Positions 4,382-5,493 of a DNA stretch of 5,493 nucleotides are shown here, one piece after another. Positions within the stretch are counted from its first letter, which is position 1, and every line of letters starts with the position of its first letter. The position numbers and the translations under genes are program-made. Source of the DNA: Spirochaetaceae bacterium (GTDB lineage: Bacteria > Spirochaetota > Spirochaetia > Treponematales > Breznakiellaceae); NCBI GenBank assembly GCA_031280455.1, contig JAITGR010000130.1, positions 1-5,493 of the forward strand, given 5' to 3'. The notes beneath the pieces were generated by a model. It did no database searches. It was not told the DNA's origin and saw only the letters and a list, made by a program, of their open reading frames with translations.

Positions 4382-5493
4382 ATGGACACTGAACAACCGC
4401 CATCGTTCTGCGGCGTAAACCCCTGCCTTGCGCGCCGCCTTGCCACACGCGGCATACACGCGCCGACGCGGATTCAGGCATTATGCGTGCCGCGCATCCT
4501 CGCCGGTGAAAGCCTGGCGTTCCGGTCGGCGACCGGCACCGGCAAAACGTACGCCTACCTGCTCCCCCTCTTGCACCAGCTGGCCGGCGAGGATCCCGGC
4601 GGGCGGCGCGGCTTCCCGTCCGTGTTGATAGTAAGCCCCACAATCGAGCTTGCCGCGCAGATAAAAGCCGAGGCGGATTTTTTAAGCGCCGAATTGCCGG
4701 TACAAGCAGTCTTGTGCGCCGGCGGCGGCAATGTTGAACACCAGATACGCAGCCTAAAAAAAGAGCGTCCGCACATAGTCGTGGGGAACGTAAGCCGCAT
4801 CCTGCAACTTCGCTACGCCGGAAGACTGCGATTAAACGCCGTGCGTACACTGGTTTTGGACGAAGCCGACCGCCTAATGGTTCGTGAACAGCGGGACGAG
4901 ACAAGCGAGCTGCTGGCCGCGCTGCCGTTCTCGCGGCAGAACATTGCCCTTTCGGCGACATTGGACAGGGGCGGGCTTGCGGCGCTGGAAGAACTGTGCC
5001 GCAGGGAATTCGGGTTTGAAGAAACGGACGAAAACGAAGCCCTGCAACGCCAGATAGAACACTGGGCGCTGTGGTGCTGCCGGCGCGACGGCATTGCGAC
5101 GCTCCGGTCGCTGCTGGCCGCGGCGCGTTTTGAAAAAGCGCTGGTGTTTGCCGGCGATTCCGGCGAAATACGCGAAATTACGGCGAAACTGCGCCACCAT
5201 AAACGGAAGGTTGAATGTCTGTACAGCGGGCAGGATAAAAAAGAACGCCGGACAGCGCTGGAAAATTTCCGGCGCGGCGAAAAGAACGGCGGCGTGGACA
5301 TTCTTGTCTCCAGCGATTTAGCCGCGCGCGGCCTGGACATTGCCGGCATTAGCCATGTTGTAACGCTTGGCGTAAACGAAGATGCCGCTGTGTACACGCA
5401 CCGCGCCGGACGGGCGGGACGGGCGGGGAAGCGCGGAATCTGCGTGAGCATTGGGGACGAGGCGGACATGCGCCGCCTGCAAAGCATCGAAAA
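4382..5493 (+). CDS. DEAD-box RNA helicase with atypical RNA-contact motifs (3' end cut by window edge)
   Basis: There are 370 codons from the ATG at 4382, still open at the right edge. It is the first usable start: the frame upstream back to the pckG TAG has no ATG, GTG or TTG. RecA-like domain 1 shows a Q motif (GIHAPTRIQ, 24-32), motif I ATGTGKT (50-56), motif Ia PTIELAAQ, motif II DEAD (160-163) and motif III SAT (191-193). Domain 2 shows LVFAG, motif V SDLAARGLD (311-319) and motif VI HRAGRAGR (340-347). It should be a cytosolic ATP-dependent RNA unwinding or remodelling enzyme. Odd points: the arginine of the usual PTREL is isoleucine, the usual TPGR of motif Ib reads NVSR, and the D-x-P before motif VI is absent (LGVNED). 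Only the helicase core is visible, so any C-terminal RNA-binding extension is unknown. No promoter is seen, so it may depend on pckG transcription. Confidence 0.95.
   Translation, partial: MDTEQPPSFCGVNPCLARRLATRGIHAPTRIQALCVPRILAGESLAFRSATGTGKTYAYLLPLLHQLAGEDPGGRRGFPSVLIVSPTIELAAQIKAEADFLSAELPVQAVLCAGGGNVEHQIRSLKKERPHIVVGNVSRILQLRYAGRLRLNAVRTLVLDEADRLMVREQRDETSELLAALPFSRQNIALSATLDRGGLAALEELCRREFGFEETDENEALQRQIEHWALWCCRRDGIATLRSLLAAARFEKALVFAGDSGEIREITAKLRHHKRKVECLYSGQDKKERRTALENFRRGEKNGGVDILVSSDLAARGLDIAGISHVVTLGVNEDAAVYTHRAGRAGRAGKRGICVSIGDEADMRRLQSIE

Noticed and set aside
4212..4961. 249-codon minus-strand open frame across the pckG end and helicase start
   Set aside because: It overlaps two recognised genes and crosses both intergenic hairpins. 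The product is Arg/Ala/Pro-rich with no family resemblance.
4813..5487. 224-codon minus-strand open frame opposite the helicase
   Set aside because: It is a Ser/Arg-rich shadow of the DEAD-box core, with no independent start signal.

Overview
This window looks like an ordinary, moderately GC-rich bacterial housekeeping segment. It holds four protein genes: two on the minus strand in the left half and two on the plus strand in the right half. The outermost gene on each side is cut by the window edge. I see no insertion sequence, CRISPR array, tRNA/rRNA or phage signature. A GTP-type PEP carboxykinase, an HD (SAMHD1/dGTPase-like) protein and an exported TPR-plus-SPOR protein together would fit a spirochaete of the Treponema group, but that lineage is an inference from gene content, not something the sequence proves.

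Layout. Positions 1-1112 (minus) encode most of an HD-domain phosphohydrolase with all metal ligands. Its promoter-like sequence abuts the start codon, which suggests a leaderless mRNA. Positions 1113-1283 are intergenic. They hold a back-to-back pair of promoter-like sequences and a long hairpin just beyond the stop of the next gene. Positions 1284-2219 (minus) encode a secreted protein with TPR-like helices and a C-terminal SPOR domain. Positions 2220-2473 form the divergent regulatory region between the SPOR gene and the PEP carboxykinase gene. It is unusually rich in inverted repeats, two of which share a strand and so cannot form together. Positions 2474-4297 (plus) encode a complete GTP-dependent PEP carboxykinase (pckG). 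Positions 4298-4381 carry two tandem strong hairpins without a T-tract. Positions 4382-5493 (plus) encode a DEAD-box RNA helicase that is canonical in its ATPase motifs but atypical in several RNA-contact motifs, and it runs off the right edge.

How the genes relate. Nothing indicates one joint pathway. pckG is central carbon metabolism (PEP/oxaloacetate interconversion), the SPOR protein is probably cell-envelope or division related, the HD protein is a probable nucleotide phosphohydrolase, and the helicase acts on RNA. pckG and the helicase are codirectional and 84 bases apart, so they may share a transcript. The most interesting material is regulatory: the structured region before pckG, the leaderless promoter of the HD gene, the plus-strand promoter aimed into the 3' end of the SPOR gene, and the hairpin that contains the only ribosome-binding-like sequence upstream of the helicase.
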